From assembly GCA_022180565.1 (NCBI GenBank), contig BQML01000032.1, positions 1 through 64,000 of the forward strand: DNA of 64,000 nucleotides, read 5' to 3'. Source of the DNA: Bacteroidia bacterium (lineage in GTDB: Bacteria; Bacteroidota; Ignavibacteria; UBA10030). This document shows, one piece after another, positions 50,351 through 58,846 of this stretch (positions within the stretch are counted from its first letter, which is position 1; each line of letters opens with the position of its first letter). Position numbers and translations under genes: made by a program. The notes beneath the pieces were generated by a model that saw nothing but the letters and a program-made list of their open reading frames with translations, was not told the DNA's origin and did no database searches.

Positions 50351-51451
50351 CTATTCCGGGCGATACTCCAACGGGAGCCACTCCCCGAGCCTCTCGAAAG
50401 ACCAATATCCGTAGGTTTTGAGGCTGAAAGGATCGTAAAGGTTTCCATCGATATTCAGTCGAACATCCTCAAAGTCAAGTTTCAACCATGATATCTGGTG
50501 CCCTTCCGTGTACTGGCCGAATCCTGCCTGCCGGCTCCAGAAACGCTGGAAGGCCGGTTCCGGCGACTCGAGGAGGTACTCCACCATCAGAAAATGGTCG
50601 AAGACCAGCCGTCGCTCAAACGAATACCGTCCCGGAAAGAGGATCTCCTCGGCTTTCACCCGTTCACGCGCAACCGCTCCCTTCATTGTTGCGGGAATCT
50701 GATGCATCCTTGAGATTCTGAATCCTTCCTCCGCAACGCGGTTCATGGCGAGAGCGATGCAGAAATGCCTTAACGAACCCCGATAGGCCCGCGCGCGCTC
50801 TTTTTCCCATTCTGCCTGCTGTTCCGGCGAGCCTTCCAGCGGGGTAAACAGAACCGTCCCTCCGTAGCGAAAGAGAGCTCCATCGACTTCAAACAGGGTC
50901 AGGCCGAACTCGAGCGCGTAACCCAGTACCGGGTTTTCAACGAGCAACGGTGTACGCGCGGAAGCGGTAAAGCGCCCGCCTTTCTCAACAGCGAAATCCA
51001 ATACCTCGGGGTTTTTAATCGTACATCGGGACCCGTTTCGCGTGTTTCCGAAAATGTAGTCCCTGAACGTTTCCAGATTCGTTCGCCACTCCACGGGATC
51101 TTTCGCCAGCACTTCCACCGGTTGCGTTTCAATCGCAATCTGTTTCATTCTGATCCGCAACTGTTCCTTCGGTTCCTCAACGGCGCGATAGCGGACCACC
51201 ATGCGTTCATAGCCAACCATCGAGCTCACAAGCTCATAGAGGCCGGCGGGCACATTGCGGAGCACAAACTCGCCTTTCAGGTTTGTTGTCGTGCCCCTCG
51301 TCGTGTTGGAGAGATAGATATTCACATTGGGGAGCGGCTCCCCCGAAGCTGCATCGACCACGGTGCCATGGATGGAAAACTGAGGAAGATCCTGCGACAT
51401 GGCTGTCCAGACAACACAGGCCACCGGGATGGCAAGCAGAAACCGACTCAT
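50351..51451 (-). CDS. Exported carboxypeptidase-like regulatory domain protein
   Basis: 366 residues with a signal peptide (FLLAIPVACVVWTAMSQ). Residues 27-110 are a CarboxypepD_reg-like beta sandwich (IHGTVVDAASGEPLPNVNIY, TTTNLKGEFVLRNVPAGLYE). This module is common at the N-terminus of TonB-dependent and other outer-membrane proteins of FCB bacteria. The remaining 250 residues (EVLDFAVEKGGRFTASARTP, FDHFLMVEYLLESPEP) are not recognised beyond resemblance to uncharacterised Bacteroidota exported proteins. ATG overlaps the aspA stop (ATGA). Likely periplasmic or outer-membrane associated. Confidence 0.78.
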   Translation of the reverse strand: MSRFLLAIPVACVVWTAMSQDLPQFSIHGTVVDAASGEPLPNVNIYLSNTTRGTTTNLKGEFVLRNVPAGLYELVSSMVGYERMVVRYRAVEEPKEQLRIRMKQIAIETQPVEVLAKDPVEWRTNLETFRDYIFGNTRNGSRCTIKNPEVLDFAVEKGGRFTASARTPLLVENPVLGYALEFGLTLFEVDGALFRYGGTVLFTPLEGSPEQQAEWEKERARAYRGSLRHFCIALAMNRVAEEGFRISRMHQIPATMKGAVARERVKAEEILFPGRYSFERRLVFDHFLMVEYLLESPEPAFQRFWSRQAGFGQYTEGHQISWLKLDFEDVRLNIDGNLYDPFSLKTYGYWSFERLGEWLPLEYRPE

Positions 51452-52842
51452 ACGTAAATTCCCGGTTCGGTCATTTTCCGTAGGTCAAACACCCTGTCAA
51501 GCTGTTCCTTTGTCAGAAGCCCCTTTTCCAGAACGACCTCGCGGATAGATTTGCCGGTTGCCATGTATTCCTTCGCGATCTCTGCGGCGGCCGCGTAGCC
51601 GATGTGCGGATTAAGCACCGTGACGATGCTCGTGCTGTTTTCGGCATACAGGCGGCATCGTTCTTCGTTTGCCGTGATTCCGGCAATGCATCTTCGCGAA
51701 AACTGTGTGACCGCACGAGCAAGGATTCCGATGGCGTGAAGCAGGTCATACGCAACCAGGGGCATCATCACATTCAGCTCCAGTTGCCCTGCCTGCGCGC
51801 ACAAGGTGATCGCCGTGTCGAGTCCGATCACCTGGTAGCATACCATGTTGACCATTTCGGCCATCGAGGGATTCACCTTGCCGGGCATGATCGATGAACC
51901 GGGCTGAACCGGCGGAAGCTGTATCTCGGCCAATCCTGTTCTCGGTCCCGAGCCGAGCAGGCGAATATCATTGGCAATGCGAGAGAGATCCTGCGCACAG
52001 TTCCGCAGGGCTGAGGAGCACCCGACCATGGGGCGGAGACTTTGCATGGCCTCGAAGTAGTTTTCCGCCATCCGGAATTCCATTCCGATCTGGGTCGTTA
52101 GTTGCTGCACCATTCGCCGCCGGTACTCGGGATGGGCATTCAATCCGGTCCCTGCGGCCGTGCCGCCGATGCCAAGCTCTTTCAGCGACTCGAGAGCATA
52201 TCCTAGAGCCGTCTTGTGCTTATTGATACTCGCCGCGTAAGCCCCGAATTCCTGTCCCAACCGAACAGGAACAGCATCCATCAGATGCGTCCGTCCGGAC
52301 TTTACCACAGTATCGAATTCCGCGGCTTTCTGTTCGAAGACATCTGCCAGCTCATCCAGCCCGTCAAGGAGTGCCTGACTTTCCAGGAGGGCTCCGATAC
52401 GAATCGCCGTGGGGCACACATCGTTCGTCGATTGCGACATGTTCACGTGGTCGTTGGGGTGAACGAGTGTGTACTCCCCCTTCTTCCCGCCCAGAATTTC
52501 GATGGCCCGGTTTGCCAGCACTTCGTTCACATTCATGTTGTGGGAGGTGCCCGCCCCCGCCTGATAGATATCCACGACAAACCACTCTCGGAGGTTGCCT
52601 GCCAGAACCTCGTCGGCGGCCTTCATGATGGCACCGGCAATTTTCTGGTCCAGCAGACCGAGCCCGCTGTTGACCACAGCCGCCGCCTTCTTGATATGGA
52701 TCGTCGCCTCAAGGTATGCCGGTCTGGCCGTGATGCCACTAATGGGGAAATTATCCATTGCTCGTGCCGTTTGGATTCCGTAGTATGCATCAACCGGGAC
52801 CCCTATCTCCCCCAGAGAGTCCTTTTCCGTCCTCGTCTTCAT
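51448..52842 (-). CDS. aspA: Aspartate ammonia-lyase
   Basis: 464 residues of the fumarase/aspartase superfamily. GAGTSHNMNVNEVLANRAIE near 95-115, HVNMSQSTNDVCPTAIRIGA near 130, SGRTHLMDAVPVRLGQEFGA near 185, and the signature GSSIMPGKVNPSMAEMVNM near 315 with the catalytic Ser. The N-terminal TRTEKDSLGEIGVPVDAYYG is typical of aspartases rather than class II fumarase. It makes fumarate and ammonia from aspartate. A class I fumarase gene lies directly upstream in the same orientation, so the pair can turn aspartate into malate. A terminator separates the two. Confidence 0.9.
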   Translation of the reverse strand: MKTRTEKDSLGEIGVPVDAYYGIQTARAMDNFPISGITARPAYLEATIHIKKAAAVVNSGLGLLDQKIAGAIMKAADEVLAGNLREWFVVDIYQAGAGTSHNMNVNEVLANRAIEILGGKKGEYTLVHPNDHVNMSQSTNDVCPTAIRIGALLESQALLDGLDELADVFEQKAAEFDTVVKSGRTHLMDAVPVRLGQEFGAYAASINKHKTALGYALESLKELGIGGTAAGTGLNAHPEYRRRMVQQLTTQIGMEFRMAENYFEAMQSLRPMVGCSSALRNCAQDLSRIANDIRLLGSGPRTGLAEIQLPPVQPGSSIMPGKVNPSMAEMVNMVCYQVIGLDTAITLCAQAGQLELNVMMPLVAYDLLHAIGILARAVTQFSRRCIAGITANEERCRLYAENSTSIVTVLNPHIGYAAAAEIAKEYMATGKSIREVVLEKGLLTKEQLDRVFDLRKMTEPGIYV

Positions 52843-52865
52843 AGCATGCTCCTTTCGTGGCCGCG

Positions 52866-52899
52866 AAAATAGAAAAGCACCGGGAGGAAGTCCCGGTGC
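52866..52899 (-). terminator. Rho-independent terminator after the fumarase gene
   Basis: On the minus strand GCACCGGGA, CTTCC, TCCCGGTGC, then TTTTCTATTTT. Nine perfect pairs. It lies between fumarase (stop 52927) and aspA (start 52842), so aspA needs read-through or its own start point. Confidence 0.88.
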
Positions 52900-52926
52900 C
52901 CGGATTCCTTGATGGTTTTGCTTCTC

Positions 52927-54447
52927 TCAGGATGCCAGCTCGGCAAATTCGGCAAGCTTTGTCGCCGAGGCCTTTTCGACGTCGGCATGAAGGCTCTTTC
53001 CCTGGGCATCCATCGTGACGACCGCGGGAAAATCCTTCACGCGCAGATGCCACATTGCCTCGGGAATACCGAAGTCCAGAAAATCCACTCCTTCCACCTT
53101 TTCGATACACTTCGTATAGTACTGCGCAGCTCCTCCGATGGCATTCAGATAAACCGCCCCGCATTCCTTGAGTGCCGCCAGGGTTTTTGCCCCCATTCCC
53201 CCCTTTCCGATCACGGCCCGCACACGAAATTTCCGTATAATGTCTGCCTGATACGGTTCCTCCCGGATGCTGGTCGTGGGTCCTGCCGCATTGATCATCC
53301 ACGCTTGTCCCTGCTTCAGGGCAACGGGACCGCAATGGTAGATCACGCCGCCGCTGAGATCAACAGGCGAATCATGTGACAACAGGTGATGATGCAGAGC
53401 GTCCCTGCCCGTGTGGACGAGTCCGCTCAGGAGAACAACATCGCCGACGTTGAGGCTTCGAATTTGTTCTTCCGAAAGGGGCGTCGTCAAACGGACTTCA
53501 CGTCCGGTAAGCGGAAGCGATTCATCCTCGGTCATTCGCGATACAGGGGCTTCGTCTTTGTACAGCCATCGGATGATCGTTCCCGTGTTTGCATCCAGCT
53601 CAACGCCCTGTCTGCGAAAAGCCCAGCAATTATAGGCCACGCTGACGAAGAAGCTGGCAGGAAGCCTGTGAAGGGCGCCGATTTTGCACCCGATGAGCGT
53701 CTGGGCTCCGCCGAACCCCATCGTACCGATTCCCAATTTGTTGGCATCCTCCATGATCCTTTGCTCAAGAGCCGCGAGCTCGGGATGGGGATTGACATCG
53801 TCAAGCGATCGAAAGAGCTGATGTTTTGCAAAGGAATAACCGGAAGTGCGGTCGCCTCCGATGGCAACGCCCAACGCCCCAACGCTGCAGCCCTGTCCCT
53901 GCGCCTGATACACTGCATGCATGATGCATTTGCGCACACCTTCCAGGTTTCGATCGGCCCGGCCCAGGTTGGGGAGTTCAGTCGGAAGAGAATACTGAAT
54001 GTTCTTGTTTTCGCATCCGCCACCCTTCAGCAGTAGCCTGACCTCAACCCGGTTTTTTTCCCATTGCTCAAAATGAACAACGGGGGCGCCTTCGCCAAGA
54101 TTGTTGCCGCTGTTCTTGCCGGTAAGCGAATCAACAGCGTTCGGCCTGAGTTTGCCGTCCTTTGTCGCTTGTTCGACGGCTTCCTCAATCTCCTTCTTCA
54201 TGCGCATCTCGTTTGCGCCGATGGGCACTCGGATTTCAAAAGTCGGCATCCCCGTGTCCTGACATATCGGCACGGCGCCATTTGCGGCCATGTCGACATT
54301 GATCGCGATGGTCTGCAGGGCGAGCGCGGACCGGGTCGCGGGAATCTCAACGTTCATGGCACGGCTCAACGCCCGGCGAACGTCTGGTGGAAGGTTGGAG
54401 GATGTGTCAACAATCAGATTGTAGATGCTTTGTTTGAAATGCTTCAT
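52927..54447 (-). CDS. Fumarate hydratase, class I (fused alpha/beta)
   Basis: 506 residues, the fused form of iron-sulfur fumarase. Cluster cysteines are visible in VPICQDTGMPTFEI near 60, GQGCSVGALGVAIGGDRTSG near 189 and SVAYNCWAFRRQG near 275. The beta part starts about 315 (LPLTGREVRLTTPLSEEQIR) and contains HCGPVALKQGQAWMINAAGP then TTS, and GKGGMGAKTLAAL. It hydrates fumarate to malate in the TCA cycle and is oxygen-sensitive. A good promoter lies upstream (54534-54562) and a terminator downstream, so it may be a single-gene unit. Confidence 0.93.
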   Translation of the reverse strand: MKHFKQSIYNLIVDTSSNLPPDVRRALSRAMNVEIPATRSALALQTIAINVDMAANGAVPICQDTGMPTFEIRVPIGANEMRMKKEIEEAVEQATKDGKLRPNAVDSLTGKNSGNNLGEGAPVVHFEQWEKNRVEVRLLLKGGGCENKNIQYSLPTELPNLGRADRNLEGVRKCIMHAVYQAQGQGCSVGALGVAIGGDRTSGYSFAKHQLFRSLDDVNPHPELAALEQRIMEDANKLGIGTMGFGGAQTLIGCKIGALHRLPASFFVSVAYNCWAFRRQGVELDANTGTIIRWLYKDEAPVSRMTEDESLPLTGREVRLTTPLSEEQIRSLNVGDVVLLSGLVHTGRDALHHHLLSHDSPVDLSGGVIYHCGPVALKQGQAWMINAAGPTTSIREEPYQADIIRKFRVRAVIGKGGMGAKTLAALKECGAVYLNAIGGAAQYYTKCIEKVEGVDFLDFGIPEAMWHLRVKDFPAVVTMDAQGKSLHADVEKASATKLAEFAELAS

Positions 54448-54533
54448 AGTCGGAGTCTTTCGGATCGTACCACGTTGCTGCCTTCGGTTCCCCAGAAGGC
54501 TCTGAGGGCGGCAGACTCATTCCCGCGTGAGGA

Positions 54534-54562
54534 AATATAGAAAATCCGCCCCCGAATGACAA
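54534..54562 (-). promoter_or_regulatory. Promoter-like element upstream of the fumarase gene
   Basis: TTGTCA (54557-54562), 17 bases, TATATT (54534-54539), about 87 bases before the fumarase ATG. Close to sigma-70 consensus with optimal spacing. Found by eye. Confidence 0.5.
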
Positions 54563-54581
54563 CTCCCTTGCCAAGACGGTG

Positions 54582-55394
54582 CTACAGTCCCAGGTCCACG
54601 GGTCTTGAGGCGAACAATCCCACACTCCACGATTCACTGTGGTCGAATGCGCTCCCAAAATCATAATGGTCTCCTGCCAGACGGATAAGCCCGTACAGGC
54701 TCCATGTCCATGCCTCCGACGTGCTCATGAGACCGAACCGACCGACAAGTTTTCCGTCGTGATCCTGGTATCCTTTGCGCCCATGCATTTCAACAAAGGT
54801 GTCCAGCCACTCGTTCACGGCATAAATGGAGGCGATCGCCGCGCTGAAGACATCGTCCTGTGACCCCGCGGTCTGCGGATCACCGATGATCGAAAATCCC
54901 GCCATTCCGCGCAGTTCGTGCGGCCCAAATCGCCTGGAGACGATGATCTGGGAATGATAATCCATCTGATTGTTGCCGAGTTTTCCCGGGTTGTACCGCG
55001 TGCTGGGGAGTTTGATTCCTGTCCGAAATGCGAGGCCCGTCTGATCGTTTGTTCCTTTGAGAAGGTTGATCTTCGTCCAGAGAAAAAGATCTCCCCAATC
55101 GAAACGTGATGATCCGTCGGCATATCTGGCCAGCAGTCCCCCTCTCCATATCATGTCGAAATTCACGTTCTCAGAAACACCGCCTCGAATCGAACCGCCC
55201 AGGAAGCGGACGAGCGTTTCCGGAATCCCGTCGGATGGATGCACGTCTCGTGTCAAATACTCGATTCCAACTCCGATATGAATCCTCCCTTTTCGAATCG
55301 TCGAAGGACTCTCCGTGAGAAAAACGGGGTTCTGGGCGTGCACACCGGTCACTCCCAAGACCAAAGCCAGCCCTGCCAACAGGATTTTGCTCAT
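54582..55394 (-). CDS. Outer-membrane beta-barrel-type protein
   Basis: 270 residues with a signal peptide (ILLAGLALVLGVTGVHAQ). The rest alternates hydrophobic and polar residues in strand-length pieces (RIHIGVGIEYLTRDV, LVRFLGGSIRGGVSENVNFD, WSLYGLIRLAGDHYDFGSAF) and ends in VGLFASRPVDLGL. It resembles the MetA/phenol-pathway transporter-like and DUF3187-like outer-membrane proteins of unknown substrate. It sits 41 bases after the oligopeptidase B stop. Confidence 0.7.
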   Translation of the reverse strand: MSKILLAGLALVLGVTGVHAQNPVFLTESPSTIRKGRIHIGVGIEYLTRDVHPSDGIPETLVRFLGGSIRGGVSENVNFDMIWRGGLLARYADGSSRFDWGDLFLWTKINLLKGTNDQTGLAFRTGIKLPSTRYNPGKLGNNQMDYHSQIIVSRRFGPHELRGMAGFSIIGDPQTAGSQDDVFSAAIASIYAVNEWLDTFVEMHGRKGYQDHDGKLVGRFGLMSTSEAWTWSLYGLIRLAGDHYDFGSAFDHSESWSVGLFASRPVDLGL

Positions 55395-55435
55395 AGCCTC
55401 CTCCGTCTTTGTCTTGTTCCCTCGCTCAGGCGGCG

Positions 55436-57586
55436 TTACTTTGACATTCCCAGGGACACCATGAGAAAGGATAACACAAAGGCCTGCTCGCGGAACGCAT
55501 CATATCTCCCGGACGCCCCTCCATGCCCCGCCCCCATGTTGGTTTTCAAGAGAAGAAGAGAATCATCCCTCTTCAGAGTCCGAAGTTTTGCGACGTACTT
55601 TGCCGGTTCCCAGTACATAACCTGGCTGTCGTTGAACGAGGTCGTCACCACTATGTCCGGATACCGACCGGGCTTGAGATTCGTGTACGGGCAGTATTCC
55701 CGGATGTATGCGTATTCGTCGGGCTTCTTCGGGTTTCCCCATTCGAGAAACTCGCCCACGGTCAGCGGAAGCGACTCATCGAGCATGGTGTTGATGACAT
55801 CGACAAACGGCACGGCAAGATGCGCCGCCTTGAATAGGTCGGGCCTCATGTTGAGGACTGCTCCAATGAGTAGCCCGCCGGCGCTTCCCCCCTGAATGGC
55901 CAGCCGCTTAGCAGACGTGTAACCGTGAGCGATGAGATGTTCCGCACAAGCGATGAAATCCATGAAAGTGTTTTTCTTCTTCATCATCCTCCCTTCCTCA
56001 CGCCACTCTTCTCCCAAATCACCGCCTCCCCGGATATGCGCCAGCGCATAGATTCCACCGCGATCGAGGAAGCTCAGCCTCGGAATCGAAAAGCTGACGG
56101 GAATGGAAATACCGTATGATCCATACCCATACAAAAGGAGGGGGTTCTGCCCGTTTCTCTCCATTCCTTTCCGGTGTACGATGGAGATCGGAACCATCAC
56201 GCCGTCAGGAGCCTTTGCCCAAATTCTCTCGGAGAGGTACTCGGAAGGATCATAGCCGCCCAACACTTCTGTTTGCTTCAACAATATTCCTGCACGAAGT
56301 TCCATGTCGTACTCAAAGACTGAGGGGGGCGTGATGAAGGACTGGTATGAATACCGGAACGTGCGGACATCATACTCAGGATTTACGGAGGGGGAGGCAG
56401 AATAGACGGGCTCGGGAAAACCGATGTCGTGCGTCTCCCCCGTTCGGAAATCGGTTACCCGCAGTCTCATCAGGCCTTCGCGCCGTTCTGTCACGACGGC
56501 GTAATTCCGGAACAGCGTAATATCTTCGATTTTTACGTCATGCCTGTGAGGAACGAATTCCTCCCAGGTTTCGAACGGTCGTGTGGGATCGTCGGTTGTC
56601 ACAATGCGGAAGTTCTTTGCGTTCTTATTCGTGCGTATGTAGAAAAGGCCCTCTCGATGATCGAGATCGTATTCGTGTCCCACTTCCCGTGGGCGAAACA
56701 TCGTGAGGGGGGAGCCGGGCTGATCGGCCGCGACCGTACGGGCTTCGTTTGTGATCGCGCTGGCAGACATCATGATCACGTATTTCCGGTCACTTGAACG
56801 ATAGACCCATATTCTGTAAAGCTCGTCCTGTTCCTCGAACAGCAGCTCATCGTCCCTCACATTCTTCCCCAGCGTATGCCTGTACAAACGGTACGGGCGC
56901 TTCGCATGGTCTTCCTTGACATAATAAAGCGTCCTGTTGTCCGCGGCCCAGGCGACGGAACTGACCTGACCGACGGAATCCTTCAGCATCTCCCCGGTTT
57001 CCATGTTCTTGATGTTGAGTTGATACTGGCGAAAACCGGTTGTGTCGGTCGAATAGGCAAGGAGCGTGCCATCATCGCTCACCCGAAAAACACCCAGCGC
57101 AAGGAACGCATGTCCCTTGGCCATTTCATTGAGGTCCAACAACACATTCTCGTCTGCTTCAAGACTGCCGCGTTTACGGCAGTAAACCGGGTACTGCATT
57201 CCCTCTTCAATCCTTGTGTAATACCAATGATCTCCCAGTTTGTAGGGGACACTAAGATCCGTTTGCTTCGTCCTCCGCAGGATTTCCTGATAGACTGTTT
57301 CTTGGAGGGTCTCCGCCGGTTTCATGATGTGCTCTGTGTAGGCGTTCTCCGCGTTCAGATACTCCACGACCGCCGGATCTTGCTTCTCCCGCAGCCAGGC
57401 GTACTCGTCCACGAGCGTCTCACCGTGAAGAACCGTGGTCTTGGGGTGCCTCGGTGCGACAGGGGGAGTCATTTTTGATGTTTGGCTCAGTAGTGATTGA
57501 ACGGTCATAAGGACGATGAAGAGAAGGACGAAAGATTTCAAGGTCTGTGGATTTCTGATGATTCGTTCGGATTGAAGAACATTCAT
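55436..57586 (-). CDS. Oligopeptidase B-like S9A serine peptidase, exported
   Basis: 716 residues from ATG at 57586, which overlaps the stop of the phosphodiesterase gene (ATGA); the longer open frame upstream is a shadow. A hydrophobic segment at 19-35 (FVLLFIVLMTVQSLLSQ) suggests export. Beta-propeller from about 45-430 (PKTTVLHGETLVDEYAWLRE is the S9A start). Catalytic domain with Ser in IQGGSAGGLLIGAVLNM, Asp in SFNDSQVMYWEPAKY and His in MGAGHGGASGRYD. It cuts small peptides after basic residues (OpB) or proline (POP); the arrangement is closer to PtrB. Confidence 0.9.
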   Translation of the reverse strand: MNVLQSERIIRNPQTLKSFVLLFIVLMTVQSLLSQTSKMTPPVAPRHPKTTVLHGETLVDEYAWLREKQDPAVVEYLNAENAYTEHIMKPAETLQETVYQEILRRTKQTDLSVPYKLGDHWYYTRIEEGMQYPVYCRKRGSLEADENVLLDLNEMAKGHAFLALGVFRVSDDGTLLAYSTDTTGFRQYQLNIKNMETGEMLKDSVGQVSSVAWAADNRTLYYVKEDHAKRPYRLYRHTLGKNVRDDELLFEEQDELYRIWVYRSSDRKYVIMMSASAITNEARTVAADQPGSPLTMFRPREVGHEYDLDHREGLFYIRTNKNAKNFRIVTTDDPTRPFETWEEFVPHRHDVKIEDITLFRNYAVVTERREGLMRLRVTDFRTGETHDIGFPEPVYSASPSVNPEYDVRTFRYSYQSFITPPSVFEYDMELRAGILLKQTEVLGGYDPSEYLSERIWAKAPDGVMVPISIVHRKGMERNGQNPLLLYGYGSYGISIPVSFSIPRLSFLDRGGIYALAHIRGGGDLGEEWREEGRMMKKKNTFMDFIACAEHLIAHGYTSAKRLAIQGGSAGGLLIGAVLNMRPDLFKAAHLAVPFVDVINTMLDESLPLTVGEFLEWGNPKKPDEYAYIREYCPYTNLKPGRYPDIVVTTSFNDSQVMYWEPAKYVAKLRTLKRDDSLLLLKTNMGAGHGGASGRYDAFREQAFVLSFLMVSLGMSK

Positions 57587-58809
57587 CGGAGAGCCTTCCG
57601 GAAGGGTTCGAGGTTCCCGTCCGTTTGTACCGGAGCGACACCGAGCAGATGTGCCAGCAACGAGTACACATGGACAACCTGAAACGGCGGCAACACGACG
57701 CCTCTTCTGAATGACGGGCCGCGCGCGAGGAACAACGCGCGCATCGATGGATTTGCGTTGTCGTAGCCGTGATTTCCGCCATGGTCCGATCGTTGCCACG
57801 GATTAAACCTTTTTGATGCGATCATCCACCCATCATCTGCCACAAGCGTGATGGGTGCCACCCTTCGATGATCCCGATAGTACCATCGATCAGGAAGGTC
57901 GGCTTTTCTGTACACTTTCATGTGCGGATGGGCGCCGGAGAGCGCTTGAAAGACGGGTTGAACGTGACCGGAATCGACCCACACGGAAACAATGGGTCCC
58001 CAATCGACGGTGCGGACCGAGTCGAGCCCGATGTACTCATCGAGCCAGATTGTCTTGTCCTTCTCTGTCGCGGCCATGCCGTGATCGGACACAACGATGA
58101 TGTTTGTACGGTCAAGCTGATTTTTTATATCTAGCCCCTCCAGAAGCGTCCCAAGCGCGCCATCCACCTTACGGACGGCCGTATCCACGGCAGCGAAGGA
58201 TGGTCCGTATTCGTGTCCCGCGTGATCAACCCCTTCGAAATACAAAGTGATGAGGGAGGGGCGCCGATCCGGCGGCTCCGACATCCATGCCAGCACTTTC
58301 CGCACACGAGCCATGTAGGACATCGATCCATCATAGCGGAGCCAGTACGTCGGCCTTTTCCCGCCAATGGGGGCCTCTGAGCCCGGCCAGAAGAAAGGGG
58401 CGGTTTTCAATCCCTGCTTTTCAGCGGTGACCCAGATCGGTTCCCCTCCCCACCATCTCGCGTTTGTCACCTCTTCACGCTTGCGCATCGTAAACAGCGC
58501 ATCGAATTTGGGGTCATACATGGTGTTCGCGGTGATGCCGTGGTGACCCGGATGCAGTCCCGTCACGATGGAATAGTGATTGGGAAAGGTCTTTGTCGGG
58601 AAAACGGGGATCATCCACTCGGCGCGAACACCTTCTGAAGCTAACCATCGCAGATTCGGACAGTCCGTGCTGTCGAGGTAGTCGGGACGAAACCCGTCGA
58701 TGGAAATAAGAATAACCGTGGGCCGCAAGGTATCCGTCTGCTGTGCCCAGAGGAAATTCGGGAACGCGAAGAGAAGCAGAACAATTGCAATCCGACCGAC
58801 CCGATTCAT
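57583..58809 (-). CDS. Ectonucleotide pyrophosphatase/phosphodiesterase-type exported enzyme
   Basis: 408 residues with a signal peptide (IAIVLLLFAFPNFLWAQ). Alkaline-phosphatase-superfamily NPP motifs: ILISIDGFRPDYLDS near 33 (metal Asp), PVFPTKTFPNHYSIVTGLHP near 68 (nucleophile Thr), FEGVDHAGHEYGP near 192, VVSDHGMAA near 240 and GGNHGYDNANPSMRAL near 355. NPP enzymes cleave nucleotide pyrophosphate or phosphodiester bonds outside the cytoplasm. It lies in a run of exported hydrolases and is translationally coupled to the peptidase downstream. Confidence 0.9.
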   Translation of the reverse strand: MNRVGRIAIVLLLFAFPNFLWAQQTDTLRPTVILISIDGFRPDYLDSTDCPNLRWLASEGVRAEWMIPVFPTKTFPNHYSIVTGLHPGHHGITANTMYDPKFDALFTMRKREEVTNARWWGGEPIWVTAEKQGLKTAPFFWPGSEAPIGGKRPTYWLRYDGSMSYMARVRKVLAWMSEPPDRRPSLITLYFEGVDHAGHEYGPSFAAVDTAVRKVDGALGTLLEGLDIKNQLDRTNIIVVSDHGMAATEKDKTIWLDEYIGLDSVRTVDWGPIVSVWVDSGHVQPVFQALSGAHPHMKVYRKADLPDRWYYRDHRRVAPITLVADDGWMIASKRFNPWQRSDHGGNHGYDNANPSMRALFLARGPSFRRGVVLPPFQVVHVYSLLAHLLGVAPVQTDGNLEPFRKALR

Positions 58810-58846
58810 CAGTATTGTCCCTCCTTGTCAGGGAACGGCCTGTCAA